A stretch of DNA of 64,000 nucleotides from Adineta steineri (lineage: Eukaryota > Rotifera > Eurotatoria > Adinetida > Adinetidae): contig CAJNOI010000049.1 in NCBI GenBank assembly GCA_905250115.1, positions 68,617-132,616 of the forward strand, written 5' to 3'. Positions 25,779 through 38,300 of this stretch are shown here, one piece after another; position 1 is the first letter of the stretch, and every line of letters begins with the position of its first letter. Under the pieces are notes generated by a model, which was given only the letters and a program-made list of their open reading frames with translations, was not told the origin of the DNA and searched no databases. Both the position numbers and the translations under genes were made by a program.

Positions 25779-26808
25779 CTAAAATAAAATTTCAAAACTA
25801 TTTATAACACATAAGTGCATCAACAATGTAACATTTAACTACTCATCAGGAAATGTTATCATAAAAACAAACTTGTTAAGTATATAGTTTATTTCTCATT
25901 TGTTCTTTAGTGGTATCATATATTAATAAAATTCTATTTGGATTGTGTTATTATTTGCAACAGAAATATATTCATGTAAATGAATATCTTGTGATTCATT
26001 TCGTATGTTTTGTTTTGTTTTGTTTATCCAGTGAGAGATAAGAACTACTCATATTATTCTGACATCTTTTCATTTATATTCTGTTTTTATTAAAATCTAG
26101 TATTCACTTGAAATGACCTTTCATAGATTATATGATTTGTTGAAAAAAAAATCTTTGCAAACAGATTAGCTTTATGAATCAATGAATTCCATTAAATCTT
26201 CTTAGAATATATAATTAAGTTTTACATTAATAAGCAAGATTTGAATAGAAACTATCTCATATTACAGTTGATTAATATACATGTCAATGTTTTAATCTTA
26301 AATCGTATGAAAATATTCTATGAATGAATCTGTTTTGCAAAACAAAAGCTGGATATAAAGTATGTTAATATTTACTTTTTTTTGTTTGTCACTAAATTTT
26401 CAAAGAATTCAACAAAAGAAATTTATTCAATATGTTGTAGTGTATAAGAAAATATGAAGAAAGGAATTTCAAATAAAATGTATATTTTTTTCATAAAACT
26501 TTCATCTTGTTATTTCGTTTTAGAATCAGAGATTTGAAATAACTATTAAACCTACCTGATTTCATGTCGTTTGAGTGTTTTTTATTCGAGTCGAGAGAAA
26601 AAAAAGAGGCCGGCTCAAATACCGAACACAAAAAAAAGAGAGAGAACAGATCAGAGTAGAAAGAAAAGAAATAGAACACAGTGCGGACAAGCCGCATTAC
26701 ACTGAAACGAGAGATTTTGATTGAGGATGAGAAATAGGAACAAAGGGACAAAAAGACAAAAGAAAAAGAAAAAGAAAAAAAAGAAAGAAAGAAGATTTTT
26801 CATCGATC
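25779..26808 (-). promoter_or_regulatory. 5' UTR intron and probable promoter of the PX-SH3 gene
   Basis: A donor-like ATCAG|GTAGGT ends a non-coding exon at 26556, and the matching acceptor lies just before the PX-SH3 ATG. That would make a 5' UTR intron of about 780 bp (26555-25779). The GC-richer, GA-rich stretch at 26580-26800 would then be the promoter, directly against the PDE4 stop codon at 26809. The PDE4 3' UTR must run into it. Splicing is inferred from motifs only. Confidence 0.4.
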
Positions 26809-29421
26809 TTAGGATGTGGCTGGTGTCACCGTCATTTGGAATTCACCATTACCACCACTGCCACTATTAGCAGTTGATTTTTCTGCAGTTGTTGCTGTTT
26901 CTGTGGTTGTTGTTGTTGTTGTTATCCGAGAAGTGGATGATGTCGACTGAGAAGAAGATAAAGATGAGGGAATGAGCTGATCACCGGCTGATTTCGCATT
27001 TATTATTGTCGAATTACTTAAAGTTGACGTAAGAACATCAGACGACATAGGAGATGGAGACGAAGATGTTGATGTTACAGGCTGTATTGAATCTTGATGC
27101 TGAGATGATGAAATATTCGTATTAGTAGGAGAACTTGATAAATTTCCGGTCCCTGGCGTTGATGATGGAGATGAAAGACGAGCTTGATACCAATCGCGAT
27201 TTTGTTCTAGTGTTTCCAAAATAGCACTTGCATCTGGATATACCAAATCAGCCCATGTTTCCCATAATGGATGTACAATAAATTCAATAAAACCAACCTA
27301 AAATAACAATTTTATAGAATAAATATTCTTTAAAAATGAAACAAAAACGTTTTTGTTTTGTTATTTTGACAAACCTGATGTTTTTCTACACTAGCTACAC
27401 GTCTATCACACATCGGAGAAACTTCTAAACCAAGATCACGTTCTTTATCACCTTGTCTCCAAAATTCTTCCATTATCCGATCAGTCCATTTAATATAAAT
27501 ATCTAATGGTTTTGTCGGATTCGATAAATCAGCACAATGAATCATATTTTGAAGCACCTGAATTCTATCATCATATGATTCAAGCATAATTATATTATTT
27601 CCAGTGACTTTTTTTGATTCAACCATTGTTTTTAAATCAGCTAATAATTGCATATGTTTAGACATATCGGTTGCTAAAACCATATCAATAACCATTTTAC
27701 GTAATGTCTTTATTTGTTTAGCTGTCAAATGTGCAAATATATTTCTTTCATTAGCTTGTAATAATTTAAATGCAACGGCTAGATGATGATTTTCAAGTAC
27801 ACTCTCATCATTATACATTATCGCTAGATCACTTTCTAAAAAATAAAATAAAATAAAATATGTATATTTATAAATATCAAGTGTTTTATTGCTATTCTCT
27901 CTTGAAGAGGAAAAATCTTCAGTCATATATTATTGTTTTTTCTTCTTCTTCTTCTCTAGACAAATAATAGTTTCAAGTTCTTACTAGTATTAATTAAAAA
28001 TTGATTTGTTACACCGGGATGATCGACATCATGTACTGCCGATGCGAATATCGCCGACATGACTTCCAATTCGGTAAACACGCCCTTTATTAGAATTTGA
28101 AATATATATATATATAATTAGATTCATTTCATTTTATTTTTCGCTTACATCGAGTGCCGAAGCATTGAGCAAAACATGCATTGACTGACAAACATCAGCT
28201 CCATGAGCCTTATTATGATATGGTACTTGTTGATAATGATCTTCAAGTGTGAGCAAATAAGAAATTAATGTATGAGGTTCAATCGCATATGTGTTTAGTA
28301 GCTGACGCTCTTGAAATATTTTATATGTTATTGCTGTTAATGGTCGTTGTCCACTTAAATCCTCAATACGAAATGTATCTAAACCCCAATCATTAACACG
28401 TTCAAGTAATGAACGTAATTCTTCAGTATGTGGTGTATCAACACCTAATTCTGGTATTGGAGTTTTTGTTGTTAATGCTGTGGTTGTAATTTGTATACCA
28501 CTGATATGTCCCATCACTGTTGGTGAGGCCATTGATGTATCAATAGGTTTTGATGATAATACTGTATTTGGTTCATCGTATGGAAGACCACGTGAAGATG
28601 ATATTGTTTGAGATAAATCAACATCGGGTTCTTTTTTGTCTATAAAAGAAAATAATAATCTCAAATTTCTGTTGTTTTTGTTTCTTTGATGAATTATTTA
28701 TTTACCTGTATAGGTTGAATATAAATAATCACTAATTTGTGCGCCGGATTTATTATTTTCAGCGAAATGAGATAATTCTTTATTGAGCATACGCTTAAAC
28801 TAAATGGAAAAAAAGAAGAATCTAAGTATTTGTATATTTATATTTCTTTCTTTTCTACTTTGAGTGAAGCTAAATCAGAAACAGATTTATGTGTTTGCAT
28901 TGTTTCTAATTGTTCTAAACACCAGTCAAGTTCCTCTAATGTAGATATTGCTTGTAATAATGAAGTATCATCTAGCAAAAAGAAGAATTTTAATCTATGA
29001 ACTATTCTTTAAGAAAACAATTACCTGATGTTGTCGTTGTCACTTTATTAAGAATGGGTGAAGCAGCTTGATTATAACCAAGTTGACTTGATCTTTTCGC
29101 CCTTGAATAGAATACATTAAAAAAACTATTCTATAGAATTATAAACTTTATTATTTACCTATCTGGAGGTATGTGGGTAAGATCGACAAAGTTTTTCCGT
29201 ACATTTTTAAGACTGGCAAGTAACTGAGCAAATGGAGTGACAATCATGTCATCCTGGTGCCTGTAACATAATAATAATAATAATAATAATAGTAATAATA
29301 ATAATAAAATACTAATAAAAGACATGTCTCATTACAAGAAGTTGATCTTCTTCTCTAATTGCTTTCCTTTCTTTTTCCCTTAACAAGACTAAGTCGATCA
29401 CGCACTGAATATATATATTTG

Positions 29422-29456
<35 letters not shown>

Positions 29457-30459
29457 TTACACATACAATATATACAAGTATAGACTAATAACCTACCACC
29501 CAATATTATACATATTTGATGTACTCTGTGCTCGATCATTGTCATACTTAGTATTTCCACCATCTGGTAAAGCATCTTGAACAGTAACTGAACGACAAAT
29601 TTTCATACGTTGTTTGGGTAAAAAACTGCTTGCACTACTACGCATTTTATTTTCTATTTTTTTGGAATATAAAATGTGCGCAGAGCGATAAATTCAAATG
29701 CGTACAATCAAACAGATGAAATGTAATCAAATAATAAGAAACGACTACAACAGTACTAGTGTTAGATCTTCATAAAAAAGCAAAGATCATACACGCCATC
29801 ATTCTACTTAGAATGAGCGTTGTCATTTTTTTTTCTTTTTCTGTTGAGCAAAGAAGTGGAATAAGAGAACAAGAGCTCGGATAAGTCGACAACAAGATTG
29901 AGAAAAAGAAAATCTAAGAGCAGAAAAAAAGAAGATGAAGAAGAAGAAGCGACAACAGGCGGATGAATTTTTCTTCTTATTAAAAGAAAAGCAGGTTTCA
30001 TTTTTATCTAACTATTATTTCTGTGAATACACATCCTAACAACTAGTTCTACGCCTTATTTGTATTATAGGAGAGAAAAAAGAACTAAAAAAATGACACA
30101 TACATGAATATATAGGTAGAGATCTTTTCATCATTCTGTCTATCTCAGTCGATAGAGCATGAGACTTTTAATCTCAATATTGTGTATTCGAGCTTCATGT
30201 TAGGCGTTTGTTTTTTCAATAATTTTTTTTTTTACCTTTTGTTATTCAGATACGCATTAATAACAGTCTTTATTTTACTATTCTTCTGCCACTTTAGTTG
30301 TGACTCTCGTCAAGGGTTTTGTTTTTCTTTCGCTTCTGTCTCCAGATGTCCATTTCTTTCTATCATACTCGTTTCTTAACATTCTTTTTCGGCTTTCTTT
30401 TATTTTTTTTTCTTCTTTTTTGTTTTTTTTTAAAAGATTATAACAAATCATGTTGTGCT

Positions 30460-30490
<31 letters not shown>

Positions 30491-32363
30491 ATGTCTTTGG
30501 TTTAATAGATTGCAAACAGTCTGATTTCTACGACGCATATATGTATCCAAAAATAAAAGAAGAAAACATGTAAATGAATAATGACTTCGATAACAAGACA
30601 AAAAAAAAGAAAATTTCATATAAAATACTTCTTTTTTTTTAAAAAAAAAGTAATAAAAATGTCGCCTTTCCTTTTTTTTCTGTCTTCTTATTTTTATTAT
30701 TATTATTCTTATGTCAACGGACAAATAAAGTGATAAAAGGATAATCTCAAGAGAAATAGTGATTCGATAAGTAAGAAAAAAAGAAAAACTAGGATAAAGA
30801 AATAATACCTTTTCAACCAGGAAACATAGGATGTGCGTTGACGATCAAAAGCAAGTTCATTTTGACTAGGTAAATAAGTTGCTAATGTAACTAAACGTCG
30901 ACGGGTGTCAGACGTTGTATTACTTCGTGGTCGCATATTAGTATATGCTATCTGATGTTTCTATTGTGATTACTAGTCTATTCTGTATACTTATTTGTTT
31001 GCTTCTTTGTTGTTACTGGTTGGTGTGGATGAATTGAGTGGGAGGGAGGACAGGGGAGACAACGATGAAGAGTGAATAGGGTGGAGAGCGAGCGTGAGAT
31101 GGGAACACAAGATAAGAAACAAATGTGTGCGTGGCGTAGTTCTGTCAAAAACGCAAATGAAACAAACTCTAATTTCAATGCAAGAACATAACTATGGTAC
31201 CGAATGTGTAATGAAAAAAAACAGGGAAGCTATAAAAAAAAAATTTGAATAAAAATATAGAAAAAAAAAGTCGAAGATAGATTATGCATAGGTTTACTAT
31301 TCATATTATATGTAAACGAGAGTAACAAAAGGAGGAGAAAAAAAATACGATAAATATTAAACAGTTTAAATTACATAAATATGTAAATTAACCTTACTTG
31401 GTAGATAATTTTGAACCGAGTCTAAGAATTGGTTTTTTAATGGCGCTCTTGACACGCTCCATGCTACTTGTTCTCTTTTTTTTATTGATCACTCACTCAC
31501 ATTCACACTCACACTCACTCACTCACTCTCTCATTCATCGATAACGCGGCATATGTTCGGTTCGGAGTGGGTAGCCGACAGAGAGTCAGACATATAAACG
31601 CGTGCCCCACCACTACCAGGGGTATAGTTGGCAACGAGAGAGAAAGACGAAAGAACGATCGCGAAAAGAAAAAGAAAAAGAGAGAAAACAAAAATGAGGG
31701 CGCAGAAGAAAGGAAGACGATACTCTTTCTTCTTTTTTTTTTCTTTTTTTCTTTCTTCCTTTATTTATCGATTCAAAATATCCTAACTACTTACAATTCA
31801 GATCCAATGGACGGATTGCGCGAAATACATTTCGGTGAAAGATCATTGTCACTGTCACATTTATACAAAAATGATTCGCGTCGATGCATTCCACTACTAT
31901 TAGTTGTGTTGCTTGCTGTTTTATTAGCTGTACCATGTTGTTGATTAAGTGCTGATGTTGGTGATACATTATGATGAGAATTGAGAGCACCACGTGGTGA
32001 CGATGATGAACCATCCACATCAAAACTAAAAATATATAAAAAACAAAAATTAATTTAGTTCTCTTTTTTGTTGTTGTTGTCATATAAATCATTTTACAGG
32101 AAAATGATTTCATGTCTTCTCACTCACATTACTCAACTGCTTTTTGAACAGTCTTTTTGTTCAAATGTTAATAAGATAGTTAATGTTCATCCCTCTAGAG
32201 ATAAATATATATTCATCGACATGTACGTATATATTTGCAAGTGTCACTCTGCAACTTGATTAATAAACGAATCACTGAGAATAGAAGAAGACATTAACGA
32301 TACACGACGATTGAAGAACCAAACAAAAAAAAAAAGGAAGGACAAGAGCAAGCAAAAAAAGGA

Positions 32364-32395
<32 letters not shown>

Positions 32396-35300
32396 TAAGT
32401 CACGCTTCATTTGTCGTTTTCTTTTTTTCAAATATCTAGATGACCGAACAAACTTGTTGGTAATTTTATAACTGTATTTTTTATTTTCTCTATATTCATC
32501 TTGAATTATTATATAAAGTGATTTATTGTGACAGATCTGATTAAATAGAATCGCTTCATAGTTAATCTTATGTTTAATTTCCGTTTTCATCATTTTGTTA
32601 TCTTATGTGAGTAAATAAACTTTTCTGCAACTTATTTATTTATTTTTTTGTAAGATGAATCTTTTTTTTTCTCTCCTTAATGTCAATTCTATGTTATAAG
32701 ATAATTATAACGAGAAATTTCTTCAAAAGATATTTTTATCTGATCATCAAAGTAAAATCTATCAGATTTTATTCGTTTTCTTTCAAAGAAATCAGACATA
32801 GATTAGTGAACATATTACTTTTTATGGGAAAGGAAAAAAATATATATATCAAATTTCTTTCAAATATATATATTTTCATGTTATAGACAAATTGATCGTC
32901 TTAATAGAGAGAAATCTCCAAAGGAAATGAGAAAACCTTCATACTAACGAAATTTATTTCCTTTAGGGAAATTTTTCTTTTTTCTTCTTTTTTATCACTG
33001 TATATATATTCATCATATTAGTAACAAATATTGTTGTTTTCCAATAATTAATCTAATAATGAATAAACTCATGCATGAAACAAAAAAAAAAGCCTTAAAA
33101 GCACATTTTTATTTCTTACTTGCTATCCATCTGATAGATTCTTAGACTTCGTTGTAAACGAGGTCTTAAATCGTACGAGGAACTTCTGGTATTATTCTTC
33201 ATTAATAAACGATTTTATATGTAGAAAATTTTGACCAAATTAAATGTACGTATAAATCGATTTGTGACAGGTGTATGTATATGGTTTTTATCAAAATGAT
33301 TTTCTTTAATGATGCATTTTTCTGTTTTACAACCAGACAAATAACAAAAAAAGCCGATGTTTTAAAACGTTAAAAAAAAACATTTTCTTATCTTTCATTA
33401 AAACAAGTTATAAAGCATTAAGCTTCACCAGCTTGCTTTTATTTCGATACAAAAAAACAAAGTTTTTTTTTAACGTGTTAAAATATGCACTGTTTGCGCA
33501 TATAAATCTTGGAGTCTTTTTTCGTTATTTATCAGTATGGGGATTATTCTATTCTGTTTTGACACTTACTATGGAGACTAACTAGCTACATTAAGCAAAA
33601 AATCAATAAAAAATCGACTCTTTATAGGATTTATATGGATAGATTAGAGAGCCATTCTGATAACGAGATCCTACACAAACTATGCGATTGGTTATATATC
33701 AAAATCAATGTCAGTAAAATATTTTGTATATATGTACAAACATATATTTAGACAAAGATCAACAACTACTAGCTAGTAACCATACTGTTTTATACGACAG
33801 GAAGTCATCGATCATTTTGATAGCACGTCAAACAAATATTGACATAAAGAAAAACTTTACTAAAGAAAGAGAAGAACCGACCTTATTCCATCATCAATTT
33901 CTCCTCCTTTGCTATGAACTGAGTGGCGAAGACTACGACGAAATGTAAATCGCCGACGTAAACGTGGTGCTGGTTCCAATGACGGATTAGATGAATCCGT
34001 TGATTGTTGATGTTGTTGTTGCTGCTGCTGTTCTTGTTGTTGTTGTTGTGGCTGGTGTCCTGGTGATTGTGGACTTGATAGATGTGTTGATGATGATGTA
34101 TCACTAAATCGTTCAAAAAATGTTTTATTTCGTTTTGATGATTTTCGACTTGGTAGTTGTGTTCGTAGTGGTAATATGGGAGTTGGTAAAGTAATACGTG
34201 GCGGTGATGGTATTGGTATTGGTTTTGTTAATTTTTGAACAATTCGAATAGATGGAATTGTAGTAATGATTGTATTTGTTAATGCAGCAGCGGTTGGTGC
34301 CGATGATGAGGCAGGTAATGCGGGTGATGAAGCAAAGTATATAGTAAGTGTTGTCATCAGAGAAAGATAATGATGATGATAATAATACTAATGACGAAGT
34401 GAAGAGAATAAGCCCGGAAATCAGTGTAGACCGCCACTGTCGAGCAAATGAGAATAACAACAATAAATCGGGATTCTCTGGTTTTTCTTCTCCGCAGTCA
34501 CCCGAACGAATGACAAAGAGTGTGAGAACGAGGGAGATAGTTAGAGCGACAAAGGGAGAGGGAGAGAGACAGCAGCAGAGGCAGAGACAGAGACAGAGAC
34601 AGAGACAGAGACAGAGACATAGCGCATACAACGGTGCTGGTATTTTGGCGCTAAATGAAGGCGGTAACGGTCTTTCCGTTCGACTCGCCTGCACGCAAAC
34701 AGTCAACAAATTGTGTAGCTAGCAGTAACTCTAACTATATTGTAGGGAGAAGAAGAAGGAGAAGAAGAACAGGAGAGAACGAAGAGAGACAAAACTTCAC
34801 ATTAACGAAAGCAATCTTCCTAATGGATTCTCTCGCTTCACGTCACTATGCATATAGAGCTACACTCACACATATACATAGCTTCAAGTTAACGAGTTCT
34901 TTCTTCGATCGAGCGAAAGGCAAGTGCTCGAATTAGAACGGCAGTAATTTGAGCAACAACGTTTATTCATTCATTCATTTATTTATTTATTTATTTATTC
35001 ATTCGTTGACTGTTATATTAGACACAACACAAAAGAAGTCTTGTCTTCTTTTCTTTTTCTTCATTGAATTCTTATTCTCAATCTCATGTTGAAATATTTC
35101 TATCTAACGATTGTATGTAGTCTGTATATCCCTTGAGACATCTATATTTATATACATATATCTTTGCTTAGGGAATCTGAACAGGCAAAAAAACACTAAT
35201 GGCAAATCTACTATATCATTTTTCTTAGCAACAAACTTCTTTATCATTCTTAACTTTTTTTTCTTCCTAGTCAATGTGTCTATATATCATCATCATAACA

Positions 35301-38300
35301 TTAGGTGACAACTATCTTTAACTTCATAAGAAAAATCATTATTTATGACTATGATACGATTAAATAAATATAATCCGTTTTCTTTTTCTTGTTATAGATA
35401 TAATCCATCTTTATAGGAATAAGATCATTTTTAAAAGTAATGTAAGTTTATAATGTATTTATTTCTTATAAAGAAAGAAAGAAAAGAAAAGAAAATAACA
35501 ACAAATTTTCTAACTTAAAGAAAAATAGCTTTGTTCTTTTTCTTTCGGCTATAATCATATTTTTTAAAATAATTGTCAAACCATGTGCAGCTATATGCCA
35601 CTTATGAATAGAGAAAAAAAATCGTTTCCGAGAACTCTTTACATGATTTGTTTTGAAAATAAGTATTTCTATCTACGAAATATCTATGTATATACGTATG
35701 TATATATATATATAAAAATCAATTATTTATAAATTTCTTCATTTGTCAAATATTGATAAATATCTTTTTGTTTTGTCATTCTAGAATTTCAATTAACATC
35801 CAATGTCAAAATAACATCAAACATGAGAAGCATGTACACATAAAGAAAAACATTAGTATAGTAAATGTATTCGTATGTATGTATGTCTATGCTATGTAGT
35901 ATTTTTACCAAGAGAATTAATATTTTATGTTACTATCTGAACAAAGTTAAATACTTCTTATTCTTTTTTTTTTGGCATCTTTAATAATAAACAATTCTAG
36001 TTCTAGAAGAAGAAAAAATATACATATACACGTAGTAACAGACGTGAATGTGTATGTACATATGTTGATATGTGTCTGTTATCTTATCTAGAATGGCTGA
36101 ACTTGTTTGCATGCAAATAGAAGAACACGAATAAAAAAAAGGAAGAATTAGTCGTTTTTTTTTGTTATTTTTTTCGTTAACAAAAAAATCTTAACATACA
36201 CTATAAGAGTGTCACTCTTTTTTTTTGTTAAGATCTTTATTTCTTCCAGCATAATAAACGTTTTCGGTAAGGACACACGCGAGCTGTCAATTTTTTTTTC
36301 TGTTATTGTTACTGATGAAAAAAAGTCGATAGATGAAAAGAATTGTTATGTATCGTATAATGAAAAAAAAACGAAGAAATACTTGTTTGTAAGATTTCTT
36401 TTAACTGTCAATAGAAATAATAAATGTATGGGTGGGTAATAAGAGATAGAATTCATCTAAGCGTATGATATAACTTTTCAAGTATTGATGTAAAAAAAGA
36501 AGATTATAATGATCTTTTTATCACCAATAGCTATATTCTGTCAGATTTACCTGGTTTTGTTATTGGCTATAATATTCCTGTTATGATTAGTATTCGTAGC
36601 TATTCGTCGTCTTAATATAATTTGTCCAAGACGAATGAGCAAAGGTGGCGTTTGAGACGAAGGATTTGGGGAAGAATGAGCAGGGATTGGAGTAACATCA
36701 TCAAGTTGTGAACTTCGTCGTCGACTATGATTTGATGAAACGCATGACGTACAAGTCGATGCCATTCCACCACGTCGACGATCTTTTTTCGTCGGGCTTA
36801 TTGATTTTGTTATCGGTGCTGCTGCTGCTACTGATGTTGTTATTGATGTTACTGTCGTATTTGTCTTTGTCTTTTGATGATTTTGAATCAGGGTAGATGA
36901 AGGGGACTGTAATGGAATACTCGGTGTCGAACTTTTTCGATATACATGAACATCCGTAGGAGTTTGTTCGACAGATGGTATTTGAGATGAATGTTTTCTC
37001 GCACCACAACATCGAAATGGAAAGGAACGGGTTGTTGATGAGGAAACAGAGGTACGAGATTTTGGAAATGTTTTTGATGCGATTTTCTTATCTCGTTCGA
37101 TAAGAAATGGTCGAATTGTAGCAGCTAAAAATTCCGACGATGATGACGATCGTGTGATCGAAATGACCGGCGGTGGGGGACTATTGGTGACACTCGTGAT
37201 TGACTTCTATGTGAATGACGACGAGGACAACGACAACGATGAAGAACCGAGAATCGGCATACACGCGAGCAACGACGAGAACAACGTTGCTTGTTGTTGT
37301 CGAGCCACAAACACGCGGGCGGGCGCGTTTCTCTCTTTCTCTTACTCTCAGTCGCTATTGAAGCTACTGCATGTTGATGATGATGCGAGAATGGGAGAGC
37401 AATGACGATGTTCCTGGTGGCCGTGGCACCCAGCGCAACACTACTATAAAGCACGGGACAAAAAACAGAACGAGCGAACACGACAATGCAAACGAAAGAA
37501 CGACCGCCCTCTTTTCCTCTATTTTCTTCTCTAGTTTCTTTCTTCTCTTTTTTTCTACCCTCCTTCTTTTCTCTACAGCATATGAATGAAGTGGCGGTGT
37601 TGGAAGCAAAAGAAGATGTGTGTATGTGTGTGCATGTGTGTATCGCGGTGAGGACAAACTAACGAACATCGACGACAATTTTTTGCGTTCTCGCTTGCAT
37701 CTTACTACTGCAACAGTTCTCATCAATGCTGTTTTAACAGCAACAGCTATCGAACCGACAACGACAAGGCAAAGACAGCAATATATCAGTGACGTCGTCA
37801 TCAGTTTGGCCATAGCAAGTCAGAATACCATACGAGCGAGCAAGCAAGCGAACTAGACAAGAAGAATCTTTTTGCTTCGCTTTTCTCAAGGCCATCGTTC
37901 TTTTCATAATACGACATAGAGACATACACACAAACGGGAGTGTCAATCAGTATTGTATATATGTATGGCGAAAACAAGTCGCGCTCTTCTGCTCTCTATC
38001 CATCAACACCAAAAGCAATAAGAAACAATGAAAAAGAAATAGAATATAGGGAAAAAGAAAAAAAAACGAAGAAATCAAAGATAGTATCATCACCTGGTAT
38101 TCTAGAGCAAAATCGTATTTTTTTTTCTCTAACACGATGTGACAATCATTTGATTAACGTGTCGTGAATCGTTAGTTTTTTCAAACAAACAATAATTTTG
38201 AAATATGACTTATATGTATATATATATATATGTAATATAATTTTTAATCAAAGAAAGAAATAGTATTCGAACAAATGTTTCTCGAAAAGATAAAGTAGAG

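Noticed and set aside
30278-30724. 148-codon frame in the PDE4 locus
   Set aside because: Translation of the (GT)n microsatellite and poly-Lys/Thr-His runs; no conserved text.
37364-37813. 149-codon minus-strand frame with a hydrophobic start
   Set aside because: Cys/Arg/Lys low-complexity text from a CpG-rich promoter region; no motif, and several other frames are open over the same DNA.
37947-38135. Possible further PDE4 first exon ending ALEYQ|GTGATG
   Set aside because: The donor is in phase 0, not phase 2, so it cannot join the UCR1 exon in frame.
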